Shown here: positions 9,456 through 17,848 of the stretch, one piece after another
How the letters are laid out: each line of letters opens with the position of its first letter
Position numbering within the stretch: position 1 is the stretch's first letter
NCBI GenBank assembly: GCA_037046615.1
Contig: JBAOHD010000019.1
Location: 66,873 to 130,872 of the forward strand
DNA: 64,000 nt
DNA from: Phosphoribacter sp037046615
GTDB lineage: Bacteria; Actinomycetota; Actinomycetes; Actinomycetales; Dermatophilaceae
Reading direction: 5' to 3'
Translations under genes and position numbers: made by a program
Notes under the pieces: generated by a model
The model's input: the letters and a program-made list of their open reading frames with translations, nothing else
Databases searched by the model: none
Told to the model about the DNA's origin: nothing

Positions 9456-11082
9456 GCCGGGTCTCCTTGCGCGGGCGGCTCAGGGTCGGGTGTCACATCT
9501 GGTGTCACATCTGGTGTCACATCGGATCCAGTGACGGATTCAGTGTCGGATCCGGTGTCGGGCTCTCCGTTGGGCTCTCCGTCGGGGTCAGCATCGGATG
9601 AAGGGTCGGTCTGGGTGTCGGGGATCCCCGGTGACGCGATGCTGCTGTCTGCGCCCGAGAAGTCTGCCTCGGTGAGGTCGCGCAGCTCGTCGGGCGACAG
9701 GTCCTCGTCGTCGCGCAGTCGCCACGCCTGGCGCGCAATCGCGTCTTCGAGGGCATTGCGCGCAAACCGACCATTGCCGAAGGCTTCGTTGCGCGGCGTC
9801 TGGGCGAGGACCGACCTGAAGTGAGCTTCGGCGGCCGAGGTCACCGTGTAGTCGGCACCCTTGGCCAACTTGTGGAGGATCTGGACGAGCTCGTCGTCGG
9901 TGTAGTCGTCAAACTCGACAATCGTCTTGAATCGGCTTGACAGGCCGGGGTTTTGCGCGATGAAGACGACCATCGGGTCGGGATATCCGGCCACGATGAC
10001 GACGAGGTCGTCGCGGTGGTCTTCCATCTCCTTGACGAGGGTGTTGACGGCTTCCTGGCCGTATTGGTCACCCGAGAGGGCATATGCCTCGTCGACGAAC
10101 AGGACGCCGCCATAGGCCTTCGCGCACATCTCCGCGGTTTTGATCGCGGTCTGGCCGAGGTAGCCAGCGACCAGCTCGGAGCGGTCCACCTCGACGAGCT
10201 GGCCGGTCTTGAGCAGCCCCAGGGAGCGATAGATGCCGCCGACCATGCGGGCCACGGTCGTCTTGCCGGTGCCAGGGTTGCCGACGAAGACGAGGTGTCG
10301 GGTGATGTCGGGACTCTTGAGCCCGGCGGCCCGACGCTTGGCGTCGATCTGCAGCATGGCGACCTGCTGGTGGACGACGCGCTTGACTTGCTCAAGGCCG
10401 ATCATCGCGTCGAGCTCGGCGAGCAGCTCCTCGAGCGGCCGGGGCGGCTCCTCGGCCGTGGCTTCGGCCGCAGGTGCTGGCGCGGCTGCGCCGGCCGCAG
10501 CCGCCCCACCCGAGCCGTCAGCTGGCAGGCCGGGGTCCGGGTTGGTCGGGCCGCTGGGTTGGTTGGCGCGTCGAACCTCGGGATGGGGGTCAGGGTGGGT
10601 GTCGGCCAGATCGGCGGCATGCCTGGCGTGGCTGGCCAGGACGGCATGGAGTCGCCGATGCGCGGTGCCGGGCCGGTGGGCTGGGCAGCCTGCAACTGGC
10701 TGGCGGCAGCACCGGCTGCGTTGGCCGTGACCCGGATCGATGGCTCACCCAGAGACGCTGCGGCAGAGGCGACTTCGGTGAGCGCAACGGCATACTCCCC
10801 GGCCTTAGCAGCACCCGAGGCGAGAAGTTCGGCGAGCAGAGACGTGGCCGCGACGCGGTATTTGCGTCCGCGGGAGGCCGCGTCGAAGAAGGCGGTGTGG
10901 AGGGCGTCGAGACCGTCGGGGGGGCTGTCGAGCGCGCCGGCCCAGTCGGGCGCGGCCTGGGGCGCGACCTCGGCGATGGCTGCCGCGAAGTCCATGGCTT
11001 CACGCCGGATGGCCGACTCCGACAGTCCAGCCTGGACCCCGACGGCCACGAGGGCATCGATCGACTCGCGCAGCGAACTCAT
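9452..11082 (-). CDS. AAA+ ATPase of the CbxX/CfqX type with N-terminal helical domain (one apparent frameshift)
   Basis: The C-terminal part (from about 10420 leftward) is an AAA+ module of the CbxX/SpoVK type: Walker A GNPGTGKTT, Walker B GGVLFVDEAYAL, sensor segment VIVAGYP and a GNGRFARN arginine-finger region. The N-terminal part (from the ATG at 11082) is an Ala-rich helical domain of about 170 residues. The two lie in different frames that meet near 10530-10580 in a low-complexity Ala/Pro/Thr linker. The ATPase frame stays open upstream through the linker and has no convincing start of its own, so I read one gene of about 540 residues with a single indel. A Pro/Asp/Thr-rich tail containing TPDV repeats precedes the glnX overlap. 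It probably works with the operon's VWA protein. Confidence 0.82.
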
Positions 11083-11092
11083 GACGTGAGGA

Positions 11093-11698
11093 CTACCTTC
11101 CGGCAGGGGGCTGGAGGCGGATATCGGCCTGACCGGGCGAGCCGCCAGCGGCTTCGGGTGAGGTGGGCATCGGGGTCAACGGCACCTCGGACCCGACCGC
11201 GAGCGATCCGCCGGTCGAGGCGTGGCCGAACTTCTCCTGGAGGAAGCGGCCATGGACGACGAGAGCTTCGGCATCGGCCCGATTGATGGCGTCGAAGACC
11301 TTCTCCATCGTCGCTCCGAGCAGGTCGAGCTGGTCGACGAGGATCATGAGTGAGGTCTTGCCCCGATCGACCGGTCGAGTGTCAGCCCATTGCCGCGGCA
11401 GCCGGAGATAGCCACCGATGGCCTCGGGGAGATAGTCGGTGGCCGTCGCCATGACGCTGTAACCCTGGTAGCTGCCCTGGCCGACCCGATCGAGCCGGGG
11501 CACGGTCTGGCGCACCGTCTCGGTGACTCTCCGGAGGCGCGCCATGACCAGGCCAGGCACCCGGCCCTCGCGCGCCATCGCCTCGACTCGGTCGACGGCA
11601 GCGAGCAGGTCATCGGCTGTCGGGACGCGCGGGATCGGCTGGACAGGGCTTCGGGCCTCTTCCCGCTTCCCGAAACCGAACCACTCGCCGATGCCCAT
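11093..11698 (-). CDS. Small helical protein of the TelA/PknG operon
   Basis: A 201-residue protein, ATG at 11698, ending 10 bases before the AAA+ gene. Mostly helical and charged, with a conserved-looking core (ATATDYLPEAIGGYLRLP, about residues 80-98) and a Pro/Gly-rich tail. No cysteine ribbon or membrane segment. I do not recognise it with confidence. TelA proteins are often encoded next to an XpaC-type partner (as in Bacillus), and the LPEAI...YL core and genomic place would fit that, but the similarity is too thin to name it. Confidence 0.7.
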   Translation of the reverse strand: MGIGEWFGFGKREEARSPVQPIPRVPTADDLLAAVDRVEAMAREGRVPGLVMARLRRVTETVRQTVPRLDRVGQGSYQGYSVMATATDYLPEAIGGYLRLPRQWADTRPVDRGKTSLMILVDQLDLLGATMEKVFDAINRADAEALVVHGRFLQEKFGHASTGGSLAVGSEVPLTPMPTSPEAAGGSPGQADIRLQPPAGR

Positions 11699-11801
11699 AC
11701 GCCTGATTGTCCCCCTGCGTGCCCTCGTTGGCTGTCCTGGATGTCACGGGTTGGACCCTGACCCGACCTGACCCGACCGCGACCTGACCTGACCTGTGCG
11801 G

Positions 11802-13052
11802 TTAGCGACCCAGGTCGAGCGATCCCATCGACACGTTGGGGTTGGACCGGTTGGCCCGCTCGAGGTAGGCACGCGACTTGGTGACCTCGTTCTCCAGCAC
11901 CCCGATCGTCGTGGCCATCGTGTCGAGGGCCTGCACCTTGAACGAGTCGATGGCGTCCATCGTCTGGTAGATGTTCGCGAAGGCGTTCTGCAGTTGCTCG
12001 ATCCCGATCGTCGCCGAGGCGGCCTGCTCCTGGATCCGCACCGAGTTGTCGCGGAGCATCTCCGAGGTCGACTGGATGAGCCCCGAGGTCGTTGTGTTGA
12101 GCGCGGTGATCTGGTCGAGGACGAGCTTCTGGTTGCCGAGGGCCTGCGCGACGATGACCGCGGTGCGAAGGGCCGAGATCGTCGTCGTCGAGGCGCGGTC
12201 AACGCCCTTGATGAGCTCGATGTTGTTTTTGATCGTGATATCGAGAGCAAGGTAGTTCTGGATCGACACCGCGAGCTGGGTGAGCAGATCCTGGTGCTTT
12301 TGGCGCACGTAGAACAGGACGTCCTGCTTGAGGAAGCTCGCCTTCTCCGGGTCCGTCGACTCGATCGTCGCGATCTGGGCGGCCAGACGGGCGTCGAGCC
12401 GCTCGGCGATGTAGACGTATTGGTTGAGCCGGCCCATAGCGTCCCAGAGGTTTTGCTTCTCGAGGTTGAGGGCTGCGTTGTCCTTCTGCAACTCGTCTTG
12501 CCCTTGGCGCAGGGAGTTGAGGATCCCATCGAGGTGGCTCTGGGCCGATTGGTACTTGCGGAAGTAGTCGGTGATCTTGTCGCCGAAGGGGATCATCCCG
12601 AGGACCTTCTTGACCCCGGTCGCCTGGCTGGGGTCGAGGTCCTCGACCGTGCGGCGCAGGTCGAGCAAGGTCTTGCCGACCTTGCCGCCCTCAGAGAGGC
12701 CACCCTCCTGCAGCGCCCGGACGGGCGACTTGAGCAGCCGGTTGCTCGACTCGGCGGCGCGGCGGATCTCGTCGTCCCCCATGAGCCGGACGTCGTTGGC
12801 CTTGGCTTCGAACTGCGGCGACTTCGGTGCCGCGGTCATCAGCGCGGTGAGGTAGGAGTCGACCTTCGCGTCCAGCCCGGGCAACGCCGCCTCGGGCACG
12901 GCTGGCGCCATCCGCGGTGCGGCCGTCGTCGGCACCGGGGCCGCCATCGCCGCTGGCGGCTCGAGCCGCAAGTCCGTTGACGGGGCGGGTGGTGCGAGAG
13001 GCTGCAATGCTGCGTCGGCGGGGGCGGCGGTCTGGCCCGGCTGGTCGCTCAC
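11802..13052 (-). CDS. TelA-family (toxic anion resistance) protein
   Basis: A 416-residue cytoplasmic protein starting with GTG at 13052. The N-terminal 90 residues are Ala/Pro-rich; the rest is almost entirely helical and carries the TelA signature stretches, such as LLDLRRTVEDLDPS, MIPFGDKITDYFRKYQSAQ and the long LALDITIKNNIELIKGVDRA helix. TelA proteins were named from tellurite resistance, but their biochemical function is unresolved; family members sit in stress operons with VWA and other Ter-associated proteins. Here it is the first gene of the PknG operon, about 100 bases upstream of the next gene, and probably the operon's promoter-proximal member. Confidence 0.88.
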   Translation of the reverse strand: MSDQPGQTAAPADAALQPLAPPAPSTDLRLEPPAAMAAPVPTTAAPRMAPAVPEAALPGLDAKVDSYLTALMTAAPKSPQFEAKANDVRLMGDDEIRRAAESSNRLLKSPVRALQEGGLSEGGKVGKTLLDLRRTVEDLDPSQATGVKKVLGMIPFGDKITDYFRKYQSAQSHLDGILNSLRQGQDELQKDNAALNLEKQNLWDAMGRLNQYVYIAERLDARLAAQIATIESTDPEKASFLKQDVLFYVRQKHQDLLTQLAVSIQNYLALDITIKNNIELIKGVDRASTTTISALRTAVIVAQALGNQKLVLDQITALNTTTSGLIQSTSEMLRDNSVRIQEQAASATIGIEQLQNAFANIYQTMDAIDSFKVQALDTMATTIGVLENEVTKSRAYLERANRSNPNVSMGSLDLGR

Positions 13053-13136
13053 GGTGGTGTCCTTATCGTGCGGTATCCCTACGAAGACGTGCGGACAATC
13101 TACGCGGTTCCCGCGGACGGCATGAAGGAGCCTCGC

Positions 13137-13910
13137 TCACCGGATCAAGACCGCATCGACGAGCATGTATGCCGCGACCGCCAGCAAGAGCACGGCGAAG
13201 CCTCGGGTCAGTTTGGCGGAGTCGAGACTCCGGCTCGCCCGCTCGCCGACGAGGCTGCCGACCATGGCGGCAGCGGTGAAGGTCACGACGAGCGGCCAGT
13301 CGAGCGAGACCCCGGAGCCGAGCCGGGCAGCGAGCGCACTCGCGCTGTTGACCGCGATGATCCCGAGCGAGGTGCCGATCGCGACCGCGGGGCGGAAGCG
13401 GAGGATGAGCACGAGCGCCGGCACGATCGCGAAGCCGCCCCCGACGCCGAAGAAGCCGGTCAGCGCACCCAGACCGACCGCCAGCATCGCCGTCTGCACC
13501 AGCCCCGATGTCGGGCGAGGGGGGAGGGCGGGTCCGGTCTCGGTCGAGTCCGTCGCTGCCGTATGCCGCATCATGAGGCCCGCGACGACGACGAGCAGCG
13601 CCGCGAGCAGGACGACGAGCACCCGACCGTCGATCGCAGCGGAGGCCAGCGAACCGGCATACGTGCCGATGGCGCCGACGGCCGCCATGACAACGACGGT
13701 GCGCCAGCGGACCATGCCGCGGCGGGCGTGCCGAGCCGCCGCCAGGGCCGAGCTCAGCCCGATGATGACGAGCGAGGCGCTCGTCGCATCGTGGGGGTGC
13801 AGGCCGAAGGCGTAGACAAGAACGGGGATCGTGAGGATCGCGCCGCCGCCTCCGAGGATGCCGAGGACCGCGCCGATGATGGCCCCGAGCGGAGCCGCGA
13901 GCCATGTCAC
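13137..13910 (-). CDS. TauE/SafE-family membrane exporter
   Basis: A 257-residue integral membrane protein (start 13910, MTWLAAPLGAIIGAVLG). About eight hydrophobic segments arranged as two halves, each carrying the family's glycine-rich loop (GILGGGGAILTIPVLVY and GFFGVGGGFAIVPALVL). The family exports sulfite, sulfonates or other organic anions, or handles sulfur compounds; the substrate cannot be read from sequence. It is separated from telA by 84 bases and probably lies just upstream of the operon as an independent gene. No sulfur-metabolism neighbours. Confidence 0.88.
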   Translation of the reverse strand: MTWLAAPLGAIIGAVLGILGGGGAILTIPVLVYAFGLHPHDATSASLVIIGLSSALAAARHARRGMVRWRTVVVMAAVGAIGTYAGSLASAAIDGRVLVVLLAALLVVVAGLMMRHTAATDSTETGPALPPRPTSGLVQTAMLAVGLGALTGFFGVGGGFAIVPALVLILRFRPAVAIGTSLGIIAVNSASALAARLGSGVSLDWPLVVTFTAAAMVGSLVGERASRSLDSAKLTRGFAVLLLAVAAYMLVDAVLIR

Positions 13911-14004
13911 CGATCTACTCTAGGTGCCGATTTTCGGGCGGCAGGCGGGACCGTGTAGTCTCTGCGTCGCACCGGAGGTGAGCCTGCTTGCCTCTGGTGT
14001 GGCT

Positions 14005-14077
14005 GCCCCAATAGCTCAGTCGGCAGAGCGTTTCCATGGTAAGGAAAAGGTCTAGGGTTCGATTCCCTATTGGGGCT
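14005..14077 (+). tRNA. tRNA-Thr (anticodon GGT)
   Basis: A 73-base cloverleaf. Acceptor GCCCCAA pairs with TTGGGGC, discriminator T; D-arm GCTC...GAGC; anticodon stem TTTCC/GGAAA with loop ATGGTAA, giving GGT; T-arm TAGGG TTCGATT CCCTA. CCA is not encoded. Confidence 0.97.
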
Positions 14078-14102
14078 CTGACCTCCGCGTTCGGGGGTTG
14101 GC

Positions 14103-14176
14103 GGCGGGATAGCTCAGTTGGTCAGAGCGCACGACTCATAATCGTGAGGTCGCGGGATCGAGCCCCGCTCCCGCTA
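14103..14176 (+). tRNA. tRNA-Met (elongator, anticodon CAT)
   Basis: A 74-base cloverleaf 25 bases after tRNA-Thr. Acceptor GGCGGGA pairs with TCCCGCT (a G-T wobble at the first pair), anticodon stem CACGA/TCGTG with loop CTCATAA, T-arm GCGGG/CCCGC. The tRNA-Thr, tRNA-Met, rpmG order matches other actinobacteria. Confidence 0.97.
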
Positions 14177-14349
14177 CATCGGGGCCAGCCGCTTGGCCGT
14201 CCCAGCGGTGATTGGGTCGGGCACTCCGGGAGATTTGGGTGCACACCCACGCATCGCGTACCCTTGAGCGTTGCCTCGCCTTGGGCGAGCGCCCGCAGAC
14301 AGCATGTCCGATCCACCGATGACCACCATGAACGAGAGCAGGTAACACC

Positions 14350-14520
14350 GTGGCCAGCAAGACGACCGACGTCCGGCCCAAGATCACCATGGCGTGCACC
14401 GAGTGCAAGGACCGCAACTACATCACGAAGAAGAACCGTCGCAATGACCCCGACCGTCTCGCGATGAACAAGTTCTGCCCCAAGTGCGGCAAGCACACGG
14501 AGCACCGCGAGACCCGCTGA
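14350..14520 (+). CDS. rpmG: 50S ribosomal protein L33
   Basis: A 56-residue ribosomal protein starting with GTG at 14350 (ASKTTDVRPKITMACTECK). It has the zinc-binding form of L33: CTEC near residue 17 and CPKC near residue 44, followed by GKHTEHRETR. It sits, as in mycobacteria, immediately upstream of the hadAB-murB block, but here a small extra transcription unit lies between. A strong hairpin follows 23 bases after the stop. Confidence 0.96.
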   Translation: MASKTTDVRPKITMACTECKDRNYITKKNRRNDPDRLAMNKFCPKCGKHTEHRETR

Positions 14521-14543
14521 GCGGGCCAACCTCGATCGCTGCA

Positions 14544-14584
14544 GCCGAAGGCCGCGCCTCCGTGAAGGGGGCGCGGCCTTCGGC
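14544..14584 (+). terminator. Terminator hairpin after rpmG
   Basis: A perfect 15-bp stem (GCCGAAGGCCGCGCC and its complement) with a short loop, 23 bases after the rpmG stop. No T-run follows, as is usual for terminators in GC-rich actinobacteria. The 200 bases after it hold no convincing gene. Confidence 0.85.
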
Positions 14585-14785
14585 ATGCTCGGCCTGTGCC
14601 ACACGTGGCGTGTTCGGGCGGCCTACCCTCGACGCAGATTCGCGAGACACTCGACGAACTTTCCCGGTTGCCTCGCGCGCCTACCACCGTTCACCCAAAG
14701 TTTTCTTGAGAAGATCGGGAATGTTGGTTTACCCCGGTCGGTTGAGGGGTATGGCACAGCACAGGACGAACAGTCCGAAGGTCCC

Positions 14786-14813
14786 TTGACAGGGAGCGGG
14801 AGAGTGGTAACGT
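14786..14813 (+). promoter_or_regulatory. Promoter of the 29-codon unit
   Basis: TTGACA (14786-14791) and TAACGT (14808-14813) separated by 16 bases, a near-consensus housekeeping-sigma promoter in an otherwise gene-free stretch. The predicted transcript would have about 130 leader bases before the small ORF, including a 4-codon AUG reading frame (MNHR) near 14870. Confidence 0.6.
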
Positions 14814-14950
14814 CCAAGAGTTGCGCATCGAGAGATGAACAACTAGACTGTGATAAGTGAACAGGAGATGAACCACCGCTAACACGGAGTTCACCTCAGC
14901 GCACACGTCGCGACCACAAGGGCCGCGACCCAAGACCCTAGGGGGCCACT

Positions 14951-15040
14951 ATGCGCAAGCTCTTCCAGCTCTACCGCAACGACTACAAGCACACCCCGTG
15001 CGTCGCCTCGCTCGCGCTTCTGCCGAGCCGCAAGGCCTGA
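14951..15040 (+). CDS. 29-residue small protein of unknown function
   Basis: A small ORF beginning ATGCGCAAGCTCTTCC and encoding a basic peptide (MRKLFQLYRNDYKHTP, one Cys, then a hydrophobic Ala/Leu patch and a basic end, SRKA). AGGGGG about 6 bases upstream serves as ribosome site. It has its own promoter (14786-14813) and a perfect terminator hairpin 17 bases after the stop, so it looks like a self-contained unit. I do not recognise the peptide. It could be a small membrane-associated or regulatory peptide, or a leader ORF within a small RNA. Base composition upstream is less GC-rich than the neighbours. Confidence 0.5.
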   Translation: MRKLFQLYRNDYKHTPCVASLALLPSRKA

Positions 15041-15057
15041 CCTGCACGACGGTTGTC

Positions 15058-15090
15058 ACGAAGCCCCCGGCCAGCGGCCGGGGGCTTCGT
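15058..15090 (+). terminator. Terminator hairpin after the 29-codon ORF
   Basis: A perfect 15-bp stem (ACGAAGCCCCCGGCC and its complement) closing a 3-base loop, between the small ORF and hadA. Confidence 0.88.
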
Positions 15091-15133
15091 CATGCCCGCA
15101 GCGGCTGCGCTGCTCCCGGATACAGTGCTCGGT

Positions 15134-15580
15134 ATGCCGCTCAACCTTCAGGCCGCAGGCCTGACCTACCCGCCCACGGCGCCATACGTCGTCAGCGCGG
15201 CCAAGATCGAGGAGTTCGCCGACGCCGTGGGCGCTGCCGATGCGGTCCATCGTGACGGCGCCGTCGCTCGTGAGCGGGGCTACCGCGATGTCGTCGCCCC
15301 GCCCACCTTTGCGGTGCTCATCGCCCAGCGGTGCGATGCGCAGTTCGTCGCCGACCCGGCCATGGGGGTCGACTTCTCCAGGGTCGTCCACGGCCAACAG
15401 ACCTTCGAGCATCACCGTCCCCTCATGGCCGGTGATGTCGTCGTCGGTGTCCTGCACGTCGACTCCCTCAAGGTTGTCGCCGGCAATGCCATGGTGACGA
15501 CCCGCAGCGAGTTGTTTGTCGGCGACGAGCTCGTCACGACCGCGACCTCGATGCTCGTCGTCAGGGGGGAGGGCGCATGA
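15134..15580 (+). CDS. hadA: (3R)-hydroxyacyl-ACP dehydratase subunit HadA-like
   Basis: A 148-residue hot-dog fold protein of the FAS1_DH/MaoC N-terminal group (PLNLQAAGLTYPPTAPYVVS, later VAPPTFAVLIAQR). ATG at 15134 chosen because the conserved N-terminus begins there; longer starts upstream run into the terminator hairpin. The family subunit lacks the full hydratase motif and pairs with a MaoC-type catalytic subunit, encoded next with an ATGA overlap. HadAB dehydrate 3-hydroxyacyl-ACP in type II fatty-acid elongation. The rpmG-hadAB placement matches Mycobacterium, where HadAB serve mycolate synthesis; here a more general fatty-acid role is likely. Confidence 0.85.
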   Translation: MPLNLQAAGLTYPPTAPYVVSAAKIEEFADAVGAADAVHRDGAVARERGYRDVVAPPTFAVLIAQRCDAQFVADPAMGVDFSRVVHGQQTFEHHRPLMAGDVVVGVLHVDSLKVVAGNAMVTTRSELFVGDELVTTATSMLVVRGEGA

Positions 15581-16002
15581 CCGTCCGGACCGCAGCATCG
15601 GTCACCAAGGGTGACGTCCTCCCAGGGCGCACGATCACGGTCACTCGGGCGACCCTCGTGCGCTACGCCGGTGCCTCCCTCGACTTCAACCCCATCCACT
15701 GGGACGAGCGCACGGCCACCGGGGTCGGTCTGCCTAACGTCATCGCCCACGGCATGTTCACGATGGGCGCAGCCGCAACGGTCGCCACTGACTGGGCCGG
15801 AGACGCCGGTCGGGTCGTGAGATATACGACGAAGTTCGTCGGGCCGGTCGTGGTCCCGCACGACACCGGCGCCGAGGTCGAGCTCGGTGGCACGGTCACC
15901 GCCGTTGATCACGAGACCCGACGCGTCACTGTCGACCTCACCGCGACGTGCCAGGGCGCCAAGGTCCTGGGTCGCGCGCTGGCGATCATCCAGCTCGACT
16001 GA
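15577..16002 (+). CDS. hadB: MaoC-type (3R)-hydroxyacyl-ACP dehydratase subunit HadB-like
   Basis: A 141-residue MaoC-like hydratase with the catalytic hydratase-2 motif (YAGASLDFNPIHWDE, with Asp and His, then GLPNVIAHGMFTMG). Overlaps hadA as ATGA and is followed two bases later by murB. It supplies the active-site Asp/His of the HadAB heterodimer. Confidence 0.9.
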   Translation: MTVRTAASVTKGDVLPGRTITVTRATLVRYAGASLDFNPIHWDERTATGVGLPNVIAHGMFTMGAAATVATDWAGDAGRVVRYTTKFVGPVVVPHDTGAEVELGGTVTAVDHETRRVTVDLTATCQGAKVLGRALAIIQLD

Positions 16003-16004
16003 CG

Positions 16005-17094
16005 ATGATCGAACGCTTCGAGGCGCCCCTCGCGCCCTGGACGACGATGCGGGTCGGCGGGCCCGCTGACCGCCTCGTGATGGCCGAGTCCACCGACGAG
16101 CTCGTGGACACGGTGAGAGCCGTCGATGACGCCGACGAACCGCTCCTGCTGCTGTCGGGCGGGTCCAATGTCGTCATCGGGGACGGCGGCTTCCGCGGCA
16201 CCGCCGTGCGGATCGCGAGCCGGGGGATCACGGTGGAGTCGCTCGACGCGTGCAGCGGCGCCACCGTGAGGGTCGCTGCCGGCGAGCGATGGGACGACGT
16301 CGTCGCGTATGCCGTGGACGCCGGCTGGTCCGGCATCGAGGCCATGAGCGGCATCCCCGGCTGTGTCGGGTCGACCCCGGTGCAAAACGTCGGTGCCTAT
16401 GGCCAGGAGGTCGCCGACACGATCACCTCAGTCCGGGTCTGGGATCGCCAGCGAGGCGCGGTCGCGACCTTGGCCGCCGCCGAGTGCGAGTTCGGCTATC
16501 GGGACTCGGTCATCAAGCGTTCCGGTGGCCGTTTGGTCGTGCTTGAGGTCGTCTTCCAGTTGCGCGTCGGCTCCCTGTCGGCCCCCATCCGCTACGCCGA
16601 CCTCGCGACCGGGCTCGACGTCGAGATCGGCGACCGGGTGCCCCTGGCGGACGGCTCGGGAGGCGGTGCTCGCGCAGCGTCGCCGGCGGGGGATGGTGCT
16701 CGACGAGAGCGACCACGACACGTGGAGCTGCGGCTCCTTCTTCACCAATCCGCTTGTGCCCGAGGGTGACTTCACCCAGGTCGGTGATCGGATCACCGCG
16801 CGGCTGGGGGCCGACGAGAGCGCTGGTATGCCGTCCTGGCAGGCCTCGCTCCCGAGCGGGCCGGCCGTCAAGCTCAGCGCCGCCTGGCTGATCGAACGCG
16901 CGGGATTCGGCAAGGGGTTTGGCATGCCCGGCCCGGCAGCGTTATCGACCCGGCATACCCTTGCCATCACCAACCGGGGAGGCGCGAGCGCGAGCGACGT
17001 CCTCACGCTGGCGCGCACTGTCCGCGACGGGGTGCGTGACGCCTTCGGGGTGACCCTCGTCAACGAACCGGTCATCGTCGGGGACACGCTCTGA
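16005..17094 (+). CDS. murB: UDP-N-acetylenolpyruvoylglucosamine reductase MurB (one extra base)
   Basis: FAD-dependent reductase of peptidoglycan precursor synthesis, converting UDP-GlcNAc-enolpyruvate to UDP-MurNAc. The FAD domain starts APWTTMRVGGPADRLV, with LLLSGGSNVVIGD and SGIPGCVGSTPVQNVGAYGQE; the C-terminal domain has CGSFFTNP with the catalytic Ser, typical of type I MurB. The first 216 residues and the rest are in different frames. One extra G at about 16653 (between GAC and GCT) accounts for it, and removing it gives about 362 residues, a normal length. Third gene of the hadA-hadB-murB block. Confidence 0.93.
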
Positions 17095-17101
17095 GCGGTG
17101 G

Positions 17102-17815
17102 TCAGCCGACCAGGGCCACCGTCACGATCTCCTTGGCATAGGTCTTCTTCGTCGTGGTGTCGCGCACCGCGGGGCGCGTCAGTTGCAGGGTCAACGCCGC
17201 TGCGCCCTTGGGCTCGACCTTGAAGGCCATCCAACCGGTGGTGCTCTGTCCGGCGGCGAGTTCCATCGGCAGCACCGGCCAGCCGGCCGCAGTCATCGTC
17301 GCGTCGAGCAGCGTGTCGCGCCGGTTGGGGAAGGCCGATCCGGAGAGCAACGCGAGCGACGAACTCGACAGTGGCGCGGTCATCGTGGCCCCTGCCGTCC
17401 ACGTCATCTGGACGGCGACCAACTCGAAGGCAGCAGCTTGATCGCGATAACCCACCGGCCAGGTCAGGTTGCGGGAGAGCTGCGACACCTTGACGGTGTG
17501 TCCCACGACCGTGTCGCTCACGGTCTTGTCCACGGGAGTGAAGACCGTCGGCAAGGGCACCGTGCCCGCCGGCGCGGTCGCGTCGCCTGCGTCGCTCACC
17601 GAAGTCGTGCTCAGGGCAGTGGCCGTGGCGGTCGACGGAGGCGCACTTGAGGCATCGGGTGCAGTCGTCGCCGCACTCGGGTCTGGGGTGGTCGCGGTGG
17701 CCTCAGCCGCGGTCGCGGGCGGGCCTGTGGGGAGGGCGATAGGTGCGCCGCCGCCGCACCCCGCGACGCCGACCGTGAGGGCGGCAACGACGAGCGGACC
17801 ACAGAACGCGCGCAC
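17102..17815 (-). CDS. Secreted lipoprotein of unknown function
   Basis: A 237-residue lipoprotein with signal peptide and lipobox VAGC near residue 20. A long Ala/Thr/Ser/Pro-rich spacer (to about residue 90) is followed by a compact beta-rich domain (TVSDTVVGHTVKVSQLSRN, later DAAFELVAVQMTW), resembling the immunoglobulin-like domains found in many actinobacterial lipoproteins. Convergent with murB, with 7 bases between the stops. Function unknown. Confidence 0.8.
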   Translation of the reverse strand: MRAFCGPLVVAALTVGVAGCGGGAPIALPTGPPATAAEATATTPDPSAATTAPDASSAPPSTATATALSTTSVSDAGDATAPAGTVPLPTVFTPVDKTVSDTVVGHTVKVSQLSRNLTWPVGYRDQAAAFELVAVQMTWTAGATMTAPLSSSSLALLSGSAFPNRRDTLLDATMTAAGWPVLPMELAAGQSTTGWMAFKVEPKGAAALTLQLTRPAVRDTTTKKTYAKEIVTVALVG

Positions 17816-17848
17816 CCGATCGCGGGCGCCGGCGCAGGCGACCGACGG

